Positions 26,846 to 35,401 of a stretch of 64,000 nucleotides of DNA are shown piece after piece. Source of the DNA: [Clostridium] leptum DSM 753. GTDB taxonomy: Bacteria; Bacillota; Clostridia; Oscillospirales; Acutalibacteraceae. Positions within the stretch are counted from its first letter, which is position 1. Every line of letters starts with the position of its first letter. The position numbers and the translations under genes were made by a program. The notes below the pieces were generated by a model. The model was given only the letters and a program-made list of their open reading frames with translations. It was not told where the DNA came from and did no database searches. The stretch is taken from assembly GCA_000154345.1 (NCBI GenBank), contig DS480348.1, positions 248,001 through 312,000 of the forward strand, written 5' to 3'.

Positions 26846-28021
26846 ATGGTTGTGGTGGATATCAGAAATGTTTTCGCCGTGAGAAATGTGGAGATCATCG
26901 AAATTAATGATGATTTTATTTATTACGCAGAGGAAAAAAAGGAAGAAGGCCACAACAACCTTTTTTTATTGGAATATAACAGGGTGTCTAAACGGGAGCG
27001 GGTGGTAACCCATTATTCCTTGGATGATCCTACGTTTGTGCAGCATCTTTTCAGCTTTTCTGATAGTATTGTGCTGCTGCTGGAAAACGGCGGAGACAGC
27101 GTGTGGGTGTTCCGAGTGGATAAGAACACAGGAGAGGAAACCGCCCGGCTGAAGATCAGGCTGATCGGGGATTTTTCCGATTGCAGGGCTCTAGACAAAA
27201 GGCATATTCTCCTTTGGACCACTGCCAATGAAAAGTACGATGAACTGTTTGCAAAATATCAGGAAAAAACCGGAAATTCCAGAATCGCATATCTTCATGA
27301 CCTCGATACCGCGGAAAAATATCTGGTAAAGGATAGGATTTTGTGCCGTTTGGGCGGAGAGGACATCGTGCTTTATTCCCAGGAGGGAGAAAACAGGGCT
27401 CTTCTGTTAAACCCTTACGGAGACGAGGCGCATAAGGAGAAATGCTATAAAAACGCCCGCTGGATCAGCCAGCCGGTTTGCGATTATATTTGGGATGGAA
27501 GAATTGCGGAGATCCTGGAGGAACTGGCAAATGGAGCGGAAGCTTTGAAGCTGAAAAAGCTGGTGACTGCCGGTATTGAGGGCCTGGCCCGGTATACCGG
27601 TATGGATCAGAAGGGCGTTTATTTCCGGGCAAGGCATTTTCCCACAGAAAGCGAATGCATCTGCCGATGCGATAAAGCCACCGGAAAGGTGGAGGTGCTG
27701 TCTCAGCTTTCCTTTGACCGGGAGGATTGCTACTATCATGTGGATGTCCAGGGCTGTAAGGTTTACCGTATCACCGAGGGGGAGGAAACCTGCCTGGTGA
27801 AAGGAATTGTGAACAGCGGGGTTCAGGGGGAATACCAAAAGCAGCTGGGAGAATTTGTCAGCTGTGTAGAGGACCGGTTTCTGATCACGCGAAAGGTGAT
27901 GACGGACAGTCATGGAAACTATGAATTCGAGTATCATTCTATTTGCGATATCAAGAAAAAAACGGAGGAAAGCTTTGAGTGTAAATGCGTGGTAAGCAAG
28001 AACACTCTGGTACTGTATTAA
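26846..28021 (+). CDS. Protein of unknown function (391 aa)
   Basis: I do not recognise a family. The protein has no signal peptide or membrane segment and is rich in short beta-strand patterns ending in turns (for example VVDIRNVFAVRNVEII, DDFIYYAEEKKEEG, VYRITEGEETC), as expected for a beta-propeller of roughly six to seven blades. Several cysteines occur, including CICRCD, but no clear metal site. ATG 26846 follows an aagggag SD; in-frame upstream starts lie before the predicted promoter. It is followed 3 bp later by a CPBP protease gene and then DUF308, so the three probably form an operon. Confidence 0.7.
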   Translation: MVVVDIRNVFAVRNVEIIEINDDFIYYAEEKKEEGHNNLFLLEYNRVSKRERVVTHYSLDDPTFVQHLFSFSDSIVLLLENGGDSVWVFRVDKNTGEETARLKIRLIGDFSDCRALDKRHILLWTTANEKYDELFAKYQEKTGNSRIAYLHDLDTAEKYLVKDRILCRLGGEDIVLYSQEGENRALLLNPYGDEAHKEKCYKNARWISQPVCDYIWDGRIAEILEELANGAEALKLKKLVTAGIEGLARYTGMDQKGVYFRARHFPTESECICRCDKATGKVEVLSQLSFDREDCYYHVDVQGCKVYRITEGEETCLVKGIVNSGVQGEYQKQLGEFVSCVEDRFLITRKVMTDSHGNYEFEYHSICDIKKKTEESFECKCVVSKNTLVLY

Positions 28022-28024
28022 TCG

Positions 28025-28702
28025 ATGGAAAAAATGAAAACCTCCAAGAGTGTTTTTTATCTTACCGCAGGTTATCTTTGGCTGGCGATCCTTTGGACCT
28101 TTTACCGGCTGTGGGGACAAAGCCTGCTGTACGGGGCGCTGCCGGAGCTTCCGGCAGCCTTGGCCGAGGGCGGAATCAAGCTTTTGATTTACGGCCTTCC
28201 GGTGCTTCTTCTTGTAAAGGGAAGAAAAAGCGAGCTGGTATCACCGCCTGAAAAGTGGCTTCAGATGAATCGGGAAACCATTTTTGTGGGATTGGGGGGC
28301 GGGGCCTTTTTTCTGCTGTTCTTCCTGCTGACGAATTTTTTGAAAAATCCCGCGCAAGGGGTGGCGCTGCAGTCTCCCAGTGTGGGAGAAATCCTTTCCA
28401 CGGTTGTGTTCGCCGGTGTGACAGAGGAACTGTTTTTCCGGGGCCTGCTGCTGAATTCCCTTTTATCTAAGCTCTCCTTTGGAAAAGCGGATGTGATCTC
28501 TGCTGCGGCGTTCCTGCTGATTCATTTTCCTTCCTGGCTTTCAGCCGGCGCCGCTTCTCCGGCACAGCTGTTATCCAATGCGGCTTCGGTATTTTTGGTA
28601 GGCCTGCTGTTAGGCGGGGTCTTTGAAAAAACCAGAAATTTATGGGGGCCGATTTTTTTTCATTCCCTCTATAACCTGGGCGTGATCTTTTTAGTAATTT
28701 AG
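28025..28702 (+). CDS. CPBP family intramembrane metalloprotease
   Basis: 225 residues, about seven membrane segments. Family motifs: EELFFRGLLLNSL (motif 1, Glu-Glu and Arg), FLLIHFPSW (motif 2, His) and FHSLYNLG (motif 3, His/Asn). CPBP/Rce1-like proteases cleave prenylated or other membrane substrates and often act in bacteriocin immunity or signalling; the substrate here is unknown. It starts 3 bp after the unknown protein and lacks a strong SD, suggesting coupling to the upstream gene. Catalytic residues look complete. Confidence 0.9.
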   Translation: MEKMKTSKSVFYLTAGYLWLAILWTFYRLWGQSLLYGALPELPAALAEGGIKLLIYGLPVLLLVKGRKSELVSPPEKWLQMNRETIFVGLGGGAFFLLFFLLTNFLKNPAQGVALQSPSVGEILSTVVFAGVTEELFFRGLLLNSLLSKLSFGKADVISAAAFLLIHFPSWLSAGAASPAQLLSNAASVFLVGLLLGGVFEKTRNLWGPIFFHSLYNLGVIFLVI

Positions 28703-28717
28703 GGAGGTGCTTTTGTT

Positions 28718-29257
28718 ATGGATAAAATGCTGAAGCGCTTAAAATGGACGGAAATAATAGAAGGGGCCCTGACCGCCTTAGCGGGTTTGGCGTGTGTGAT
28801 TTTTCCCGGCGCTCTGGCCAATATGTTTTCGTTTTTGATTGGCGCGGTAACATTAATCATCGGAATTTTTCAAATCGTTCAGTGTTTTTTGGAAAAGAAA
28901 TATTTAGCCTTTCCTACCCTAAAGCTAGTGGTGGGGGTTGTATTTGTAGTGTTCGGCGCCGCGTTTTTGCTTCACCGCAGCGCGCCAATCACTATTTTCG
29001 CCGCGATCACCGGAATTGTGGTTCTGGTGCTGGGAGCTGTGAAAATGAACGAGGCGATTAAAGCGCGGGAGCGGAAGAAACCCTTCCTTTGGCTGTTTAT
29101 TCAAAGCGCTCTCCATATCGCGTTCGGATTCCTGCTGGTGATCAATCCCACCTCAGGCACTAGTCTCTGGATTGTGCTTATGGGCTGCTATTTGATTTAT
29201 CTGGGGCTGACCCTTGTGATAACAGCCGCTCTCTCTAAATATGAGCTTATGAGGTAG
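28718..29257 (+). CDS. DUF308 (HdeD-like) membrane protein
   Basis: 179 residues, six short membrane segments arranged as three hairpins (for example LTALAGLACVIFPG, FSFLIGAVTLIIGIF, LKLVVGVVFVVFGAAF), the DUF308 pattern related to acid-resistance HdeD. Strong SD gggaggtgc before ATG 28718. Third gene of the presumed operon from 26846. Function in Firmicutes is unknown. Confidence 0.88.
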   Translation: MDKMLKRLKWTEIIEGALTALAGLACVIFPGALANMFSFLIGAVTLIIGIFQIVQCFLEKKYLAFPTLKLVVGVVFVVFGAAFLLHRSAPITIFAAITGIVVLVLGAVKMNEAIKARERKKPFLWLFIQSALHIAFGFLLVINPTSGTSLWIVLMGCYLIYLGLTLVITAALSKYELMR

Positions 29258-29886
29258 GCGGATTTGAGATTCCTTTTTCCCAGCACCGTAACCTCGGTAA
29301 AAACCGGTGGTAAGTGAGAAGGAGTGTTGAAGGAGTTCGGAGGGTTTCGGGGCACTGTCAGCACAGACTTCCGGCCGGCGGTTAATCCTATTTTGCACGA
29401 TTATGGATAGGCGAAGCCAACAGTATTTTTGCATTTCGTGCCGGAGCGAAGCATTGGTAATGACGTGAGGCGCAAAGAGCGAAAATATAGCTGGTTATTT
29501 ATTTACGCGCCAGCTTTTAAGAAAGCTGGCGCGTATAACGGGCAATTATTTTTTGAGCGTCGCAGCATTCTTTTTGTTCCTGGAAAATCATTGGACACTG
29601 TCAGAATTTCAGTAGGGCGAGGGAAGGAAGGCTTTTACCGCCCTGCTTTTCTTGGCCTTAAATACTTGTTCCGCCAGCGGGAAAGCCAGGAAGGGCCGAA
29701 TCATTTTTCGCCTTGGGCAACCATTCGGAGGCTGAGGAAACCGACAGCGGCCTTCTGATGATAGGCTGTATAAAAAAGCTAAGCCTTTCCAACTAAGGAA
29801 TAATAGCGGAGAGGGAGAGACGGTCTAAGCGATTGGAGGACGTTTCCGGTTTTATATTCTTTCAGAGCATCGCCGTGGGTTCGCTC
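29258..29886. other. Long intergenic stretch before the restriction-modification operon
   Basis: About 630 bp without supported genes. It contains a perfect inverted repeat at 29504-29534 (TACGCGCCAGCTTTT/AAAGCTGGCGCGTA around AAG) lacking a T-run, and two copies of CACTGTCAG (near 29354 and 29595). No insertion-sequence or tRNA remnant is visible. This unannotated space may mark where the restriction-modification operon was acquired; inference. Confidence 0.4.
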
Positions 29887-29937
29887 TTGAAAATTAGAAA
29901 AAGGATGGTATACTATTAGAAAGGATGTTTTGGGATG
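29887..29937 (+). promoter_or_regulatory. Promoter of the FokI-like operon with three GGATG sites
   Basis: TTGAAA (29887-29892), 16-bp spacer, TATACT (29909-29914). GGATG occurs at 29903-29907, 29923-29927 and 29933-29937: one touching the -10 box, two in the 5' leader. GGATG is the target of FokI, whose homologues this operon encodes. Confidence 0.65.
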
Positions 29938-29949
29938 TGAGGTTATACT

Positions 29950-31944
29950 ATGAGGTTTATCGGCGGGAAAACGCTGCTGCTGGATCATATTAAGCGGGTG
30001 CTTCAAGAGAATACTGATGGAACGGAACGGGTATTTTGCGATATTTTTTCCGGCACAGGGACGGTCGCCCGCTATTTTAAGCCGGACTATGAGATTATTT
30101 CCAACGATTTGCTCCATTTTTCTTACGCCATTCAGAAGGCGACCGTTGAAAATAACAGCGTTCCTCAATTTAAAAAGCTGAAAGAGCTCGGGATTCTGGA
30201 TCCTTTTTCATTTTTGGAGGAGACGAAAATTTCTAATCCGGAAGCGGTCCCGGAGCAATTTTTCATTACCCAAAATTATTCCCCGAATGAGCATTGCAGC
30301 CGAATGTACCTTTCTCCCCAGAACGCTAAAAGGATTGATTTTATCCGAAATACCATTGAATCCTGGAAAACGGCCGGGCTGCTGAACGAAAACGAATATT
30401 ATTACCTTTTGGCGGGACTGATCGAAGGCGTGCCCTTTGTCTCTAATATCACCGGAACCTACGGAGCCTATTTGAAGCGGTGGGATAAAAGGGCCTATAA
30501 GGATTTCAGCATGATCCGCTTGGAGGTAGTGGACAACGGATATCAAAACCGTTGCTACAATATGGATTCCAACCAGCTTATCCGCCAGATCGAGGGGGAT
30601 ATTTTATATTTGGACCCGCCCTATAACAGCAGGCAGTACGCCCCGAACTATCATCTGCTGGAGACGGTTTCCCGCTATGACCGGCCGCATATAACAGGGG
30701 TGACCGGTATGCGCCCCTATGAGGGGCAGAAGTCGGCGTTTTGTGTAAAAAGCCAGGTCTCCCAAGCGTTTGAGGAGCTGGTGGCCAGGGCTAAATTTGA
30801 TCATTTGGTGCTGAGCTACAGCACGGAGGGCTTAATGACAGCCCAGGAAATTGAAAGAATCCTGAAAAAGCGGGGGCTGGAGAACAGCTACCGCAGATAT
30901 GATATTCCTTATAAAAAGTACAAAAGCAAAATTCCCAGCGATGAAAGCAATTTAAAGGAATATATTTTTTACATCCGTAAAAAGGTGCGCCATACCAAGG
31001 TGTATCAGATCCGGACCAATCCCTTGAGCAATAAGGCGGTGGCTACCAAAAAATACCTGAAGAGCCCCTTGAATTACATCGGTGGAAAATATAAGCTGCT
31101 GCCGCAGATCCTGCCCTTGTTTCCCAAGGAGATTTCTTCCTTTGTGGACCTGTTTTCCGGCGGTGCCAACGTGGCTATCAACGTCTCTGCGGACCGGATT
31201 GTCTGCAACGATATCAATTCCAAAATTATTGAGCTGTTCCAGACGTTTCAGTCCATGGAGCTGGAAGAAATTCTTCGGAGAATTGACCGGAATATCGAAG
31301 AGTTTCAGCTCTCCAAGGTGAACGAACAGAGCTTTTTGGAGTTTCGGGATTACTATAACCGAACAGGAGATCCGATTGATCTTTATACGCTGACTTGTTT
31401 TTCTTTTAATTATCAGTTCCGGTTCAATAACCGGCTGGAATATAACAATCCCTTTGGGCGAAACCGGAGCCAGTTTTCCCAGCAGATGCGGAGCAACCTG
31501 ATCGCTTTTGTGGAAAAGCTGCAAAACAGCCCGGTGACTTTCGTAAACAAGGATTTTACCCTGTTTGACTTGGAGGGCCTGGGCCCCCAGGATATGATTT
31601 ACTGCGATCCGCCGTACTTGATCACTACCGGCTCCTATAACGACGGGAACCGGGGCTTTCAGGATTGGAACCGGGAAAAGGAGCTTCAGCTTCTGGCGTT
31701 TTTGGATCGGGCAAATGAAAGAAATATCCGGTTTGCCCTTTCCAACGTGCTGGAGCATAAGGGCCAGACTAACGAGCTGCTGCTGGCCTGGAGCAAGCGG
31801 TACCGGGTGATCGATTTGACCTCAAGCTATTCCAATTCCAGCTATAACACGCAGAGGGGAAGCAGCCGGGAGGTTTTAATTGTAAACTACGATAAGGAGG
31901 GTTTGTATGATTCATTTAATCCCCACCGAGGCCAAAAGGTTTAG
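29950..31944 (+). CDS. FokI-type tandem DNA adenine methyltransferase
   Basis: 664 residues made of two D12-class N6-adenine methyltransferase domains fused head to tail, as in M.FokI (about 647 residues), which methylates one strand of an asymmetric site with each half. First half: MRFIGGK, FSGTGTV (about 33-39), DPPYNSRQY (222-230). Second half: LNYIGGKYKLLPQI, DLFSGGANV (FSGG at 402), DPPYLITTGSYNDGNRGF (DPPY 553-556). Long stretches are recognisably those of M.FokI, including SNISGTYGAYLK-like VSNITGTYGAYLKRWDKRA and SFNYQFRFNN. Both AdoMet and catalytic motifs are intact. Expected activity: protect GGATG/CATCC or a close variant. Its 3' end overlaps the endonuclease gene by 38 bp. Confidence 0.95.
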   Translation: MRFIGGKTLLLDHIKRVLQENTDGTERVFCDIFSGTGTVARYFKPDYEIISNDLLHFSYAIQKATVENNSVPQFKKLKELGILDPFSFLEETKISNPEAVPEQFFITQNYSPNEHCSRMYLSPQNAKRIDFIRNTIESWKTAGLLNENEYYYLLAGLIEGVPFVSNITGTYGAYLKRWDKRAYKDFSMIRLEVVDNGYQNRCYNMDSNQLIRQIEGDILYLDPPYNSRQYAPNYHLLETVSRYDRPHITGVTGMRPYEGQKSAFCVKSQVSQAFEELVARAKFDHLVLSYSTEGLMTAQEIERILKKRGLENSYRRYDIPYKKYKSKIPSDESNLKEYIFYIRKKVRHTKVYQIRTNPLSNKAVATKKYLKSPLNYIGGKYKLLPQILPLFPKEISSFVDLFSGGANVAINVSADRIVCNDINSKIIELFQTFQSMELEEILRRIDRNIEEFQLSKVNEQSFLEFRDYYNRTGDPIDLYTLTCFSFNYQFRFNNRLEYNNPFGRNRSQFSQQMRSNLIAFVEKLQNSPVTFVNKDFTLFDLEGLGPQDMIYCDPPYLITTGSYNDGNRGFQDWNREKELQLLAFLDRANERNIRFALSNVLEHKGQTNELLLAWSKRYRVIDLTSSYSNSSYNTQRGSSREVLIVNYDKEGLYDSFNPHRGQKV

Positions 31945-33688
31945 AACCTTCGGATGGGTTCAAGATCCCAGTGATTTCAGAAGCCTGTGCGATGTGGTGG
32001 CAATTTTTGATGAAACCTCCCTCAAGCACCAGGAGCTTGCCGGGCAGGTGATTCCAGCCTTGGTGGAGGAGCGGGATGGCAGACAGAGACTGCTGGATGC
32101 TTTAAATCAAAGGCCGCTGCGGATTTCATACACCGATCTGGTAGGCACCTCCTTCACGCCCCGCAGCGCCGCCCGCTGCAACGGAATCGTCCAGGCCGCG
32201 GTGAGAGGGCAGGTGCGCCCCTTTATCGGCGACTGGCCGGCGGATAATTTTGTCCGCTGGGCACATGCGCTGGGCTTTCTGCGCTATGGATATCAGGGCG
32301 ATGCCTTCGAGCTCACCGAGACAGGAAAAGCCCTGGCTCAGGCAAGAACACAGGGAGAGGAGCTGAATTCTCAGGAAAAGGAGCTGCTCACCTCCGCTGT
32401 TTTGGCGTATCCTCCCGCGGTGAGGATCTTGAGCCTTTTGGGGGAGGGAGAGGGCGCGCACCTGACAAAATTTGAGCTGGGAAAGCAGCTGGGCTTCGTA
32501 GGAGAGGATGGCTTTACCAGCCTGCCTCAGACAGTGCTGGTGCGGTCCTTGGCTTCCTCAAAGGACGCCAAGGAAAAAAATAAAATGAAAACCGATTGGG
32601 ATGGTTCCTCGGATAAATACGCCCGGATGATCGCTAAATGGCTGGAAAAGCTGGGCTTGGTGAAGCAGGAGGCGAAGCCGGTGACGGTTACCCTGGCCGG
32701 CAGGAAATATACCGAATCCATTGGGCAGTCCTATGTGATTACCGGATTAGGGATAACCGCCCTGAACCGAACTCTCGGCAAAAGCCGGCATAAGCGGATT
32801 CCTAAAAATGTATCCTTTGAAATGATGGCGACTAAGGGAGATGACCGGGAATACCTGAGGACCCGAAGGACCTGCGTGCTGAAAGCGGTGTCTGAGGGAA
32901 AGGGGAGAGTGTCTTATACTGAGATCCAAAAGTATTTGGAGGCATTAGGGCTTCAGGAGGACGAGGCTACGATTCGGGACGATGTTCAGGGCCTGATCCA
33001 TATCGGACTGAATATTGCCGCCGGAGAGCGGGAATGTGTTTGGAAGGATGAGATCAATGATCTGATTCTTCCGGTGCCAAAGAAGCTTGCCAAATCCAGC
33101 CAGTCGGAGACAAAGGAAAAGCTCCGGGAAAAGCTGAGGAATCTTCCCCATGAATACCTATCGCTGGTGGATTTGGCCTATGACAGCAAACAGAACCGTT
33201 TGTTTGAGATGAAGGTGATCGAGCTGCTGACCGAGGAATGCGGCTTTCAAGGCCTGCATCTGGGTGGAAGCCGCAGGCCTGACGGCGTGCTGTATACCGC
33301 TGGGCTGACAGACAATTACGGGATTATCCTTGACACAAAGGCCTACTCCTCAGGCTACAGCCTGCCCATTGCCCAGGCGGATGAAATGGAGCGGTATGTC
33401 CGGGAAAACCAGACCAGGGATGAACTGGTCAACCCGAACCAGTGGTGGGAGAATTTTGAAAATGGGCTGGGCACCTTTTATTTCCTGTTCGTTGCCGGTC
33501 ATTTTAACGGGAACGTCCAAGCCCAGCTGGAAAGAATCAGCCGAAATACCGGCGTTCTAGGAGCGGCGGCGAGTATTTCCCAGCTTTTGCTGCTGGCGGA
33601 TGCCATAAGGGGCGGCCGCATGGACCGGGAAAGGCTTAGGCACCTGATGTTCCAAAATGAAGAGTTCCTTCTGGAGCAGGAGCTTTGA
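31907..33688 (+). CDS. FokI-like type IIS restriction endonuclease
   Basis: 593 residues, collinear with R.FokI (about 580). N-terminal recognition domains: RTFGWVQDP (FokI has Asn where this has Asp), DNFVRWAHALGF, AYPPAVRILSLL, GFTSLPQTVL, WDGSSDKYARMIAKWLEKLGLVKQ and EYLRTRRTCVLK. C-terminal cleavage domain: HLGGSRRPDG (D459), GIILDTKAYSSGY (D476, K478), the PD-(D/E)xK residues at exactly the FokI spacing of D450, D467 and K469. The dimer-contact pair in QADEMER (D492, R496; FokI D483, R487) is kept. It should cut at a distance from its site after dimerising. ATG 31907 follows aaggaggg inside the methylase gene, coupling translation. Target probably GGATG or near it; the N-to-D change could shift it. 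Confidence 0.95.
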   Translation: MIHLIPTEAKRFRTFGWVQDPSDFRSLCDVVAIFDETSLKHQELAGQVIPALVEERDGRQRLLDALNQRPLRISYTDLVGTSFTPRSAARCNGIVQAAVRGQVRPFIGDWPADNFVRWAHALGFLRYGYQGDAFELTETGKALAQARTQGEELNSQEKELLTSAVLAYPPAVRILSLLGEGEGAHLTKFELGKQLGFVGEDGFTSLPQTVLVRSLASSKDAKEKNKMKTDWDGSSDKYARMIAKWLEKLGLVKQEAKPVTVTLAGRKYTESIGQSYVITGLGITALNRTLGKSRHKRIPKNVSFEMMATKGDDREYLRTRRTCVLKAVSEGKGRVSYTEIQKYLEALGLQEDEATIRDDVQGLIHIGLNIAAGERECVWKDEINDLILPVPKKLAKSSQSETKEKLREKLRNLPHEYLSLVDLAYDSKQNRLFEMKVIELLTEECGFQGLHLGGSRRPDGVLYTAGLTDNYGIILDTKAYSSGYSLPIAQADEMERYVRENQTRDELVNPNQWWENFENGLGTFYFLFVAGHFNGNVQAQLERISRNTGVLGAAASISQLLLLADAIRGGRMDRERLRHLMFQNEEFLLEQEL

Positions 33689-33768
33689 GAATGCCTTGTG
33701 GCGCTTCGAGGGAAAAGCCGTGTTGTATGGTTGTGCTGTAGGCCGTCCTGTTTTTGGATAAATATGTA

Positions 33769-33803
33769 AAAGGGACGAAGCCGGAAAGGCTTCGTCCCTT
33801 TGC
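33769..33803. terminator. Bidirectional terminator after the FokI-like operon
   Basis: Stem GGGACGAAGCC/GGCTTCGTCCC (33772-33799) with A-rich left and T-rich right flanks, between the endonuclease stop and the convergent CBS-protein stop. Confidence 0.85.
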
Positions 33804-33814
33804 TTTGCTTTACT

Positions 33815-35164
33815 TTATTCGCTGTCCGTTTTTTCCGGGAGCTGAGAAGGCTTGACAATCAACACCTTGTCAATTCTTCGGTTTTCGGCCTGTTCCACGG
33901 TAAAGCGGACGTTTTCGATATTGACGGTGGGATGCTCTCCCGGCTTGGGAATGTGGCCCAGATACTCGATGACCAGGCCGGAAACAGTGTCGTAGTCGCC
34001 CTCGGGGAAGGTGATGCCCAGCAGGTCGGAAATTTCATCGATGGAGGCGGTGCCATCCACAGTAAAGGTGTTGTCGTTAACCTTGTGGATTTCTTCCTCC
34101 TCGTTGTCGTATTCATCCTGGATGTTTCCCACAATGGCTTCCACCAGGTCCTCCATAGTGACAAGACCCTCGGTGCCTCCGTATTCGTCCACGATAATAG
34201 CCATCTGGGTCTTGCTGGCGGTCATTTCCGCAAACAGCTCGCTGCACCGCTTGGTTTCCGGAATAAAGCTGGCGCCCCGCATCACGTCGGTAAGCTTGGT
34301 TTCCTCCGGCATTTGGGAGCAGACATATTTTAAAAGATCCTTTACATAGACGATGCCCACGATATCGTCCAGATCCTCATGGTATACGGGAATCCGGGAG
34401 TAGCCGTTTTCGATGGACAGGTTCACAGCTTCAGAAATAGAGCTTGTATCCTCTACCGCTGTCATGTCGGTGCGGTGGGTCATGATTTCGGTGACCGTGG
34501 TGTCGTCAAACTCAAAAATATTGGCGATCATATCCTTGGCGCTGTTTTGAATCACGCCCTTCTGCTCGCCGACATCCACCATCATCAGGATTTCCTCCTC
34601 AGTGACGGTTTCCTCCGAGGCGTTGGGATCAATCCGCAGCAGCCGGAGCACAAAGTTTGTGGACACGGTTAGGAAAGAGACAAAGGGCTTGAAGATCGTG
34701 GCGGTAGCGTTCAGCACGCCGATAAACCGGAACGCCAGGGCCTCGGACTTCTGCATAGCGATTTTTTTCGGCACCAGCTCGCCCAGAACCAGGGAGAAAT
34801 AAGAAAGGATAATGGTGATAATCACCGTGGCCACGCCTTCCACCACAGAGGGTGAGAAGGGGAGAAAGGTCATAACGTCGGCCAGCTTTTTCGCAAAGCT
34901 CTGAGACGCAGACGCGGAAGTCAAAAAGCCCGACAGGGTGACGCCGATCTGAATCGTGCTGAGGAACCGGCTGGAATTCTTGGTGAGCTTCAGGATCTTC
35001 TGCGCTTTTTTGTGGCCCTCCTCGGCCATTTTTTGAATTTTGTTGTCATTTAACGTGATCACTGCGATTTCCGACGCGGCAAAAAAGGCGTTGACCAAAA
35101 TCAGTACCAGCAGAAGGATAATCTGTATCAACGGGTCGCCGTCGGGAACAGGGTCAGCAGGCAT
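33815..35164 (-). CDS. Hemolysin-C/CorC-type CNNM transmembrane protein with CBS domains
   Basis: 449 residues: a DUF21/CNNM membrane domain (about 1-190) containing LVNAFFAASEIAVITLND and the S-shaped GELVPKKIAMQKSEALAF; two CBS domains (from about MTHRTDMTAVE); and a C-terminal CorC_HlyC domain (NTFTVDGTASIDEISDLLG). The family is linked to Mg2+ efflux in CorC/MpfA homologues; the old name hemolysin is misleading. ATG 35164 with an aaagggg SD is preferred to the in-frame TTG at 35185. Monocistronic from its own promoter. Confidence 0.93.
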   Translation of the reverse strand: MPADPVPDGDPLIQIILLLVLILVNAFFAASEIAVITLNDNKIQKMAEEGHKKAQKILKLTKNSSRFLSTIQIGVTLSGFLTSASASQSFAKKLADVMTFLPFSPSVVEGVATVIITIILSYFSLVLGELVPKKIAMQKSEALAFRFIGVLNATATIFKPFVSFLTVSTNFVLRLLRIDPNASEETVTEEEILMMVDVGEQKGVIQNSAKDMIANIFEFDDTTVTEIMTHRTDMTAVEDTSSISEAVNLSIENGYSRIPVYHEDLDDIVGIVYVKDLLKYVCSQMPEETKLTDVMRGASFIPETKRCSELFAEMTASKTQMAIIVDEYGGTEGLVTMEDLVEAIVGNIQDEYDNEEEEIHKVNDNTFTVDGTASIDEISDLLGITFPEGDYDTVSGLVIEYLGHIPKPGEHPTVNIENVRFTVEQAENRRIDKVLIVKPSQLPEKTDSE

Positions 35165-35203
35165 GAATGTGTAATCCCCTTTCAATCATATAAAGTTGGT
35201 TCC

Positions 35204-35233
35204 ATTTTACAAGATATCCCCCTATTTTGTCAA
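35204..35233 (-). promoter_or_regulatory. Promoter of the CNNM/CBS gene
   Basis: Minus strand TTGACA (35233-35228), 18-bp spacer, TAAAAT (35209-35204). Confidence 0.7.
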
Positions 35234-35300
35234 GAGCGGACTAAGTTTGTGAAACTTTTATTAAAAGGGGGTAAATTTCCCTGGAAATCGATTTTTATCC

Positions 35301-35329
35301 TTTACAGAAGGTTAAAAAAATGATAGAAT
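35301..35329 (+). promoter_or_regulatory. Promoter of nifJ
   Basis: TTTACA (35301-35306), 17-bp spacer, TAGAAT (35324-35329), then a leader of about 65 nt ending in SD aaaggagg. Confidence 0.7.
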
Positions 35330-35401
35330 CTTATGTGATGTAACAGAGCCGACTGTTGCAAAGTCTCTTTCATGAGCTAACCTTAAAGGAGGAAATATTA
35401 C

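Noticed and set aside
29258..29886. Possible cobalamin-type riboswitch (CACTGTCAG repeats and GC hairpins)
   Set aside because: The order of conserved blocks of a cobalamin aptamer is not present and no B12 gene follows.
30208..31758. Long minus-strand frames inside the FokI-like methylase gene
   Set aside because: They lie wholly opposite a gene with clear family motifs, and have no SD or recognisable product.
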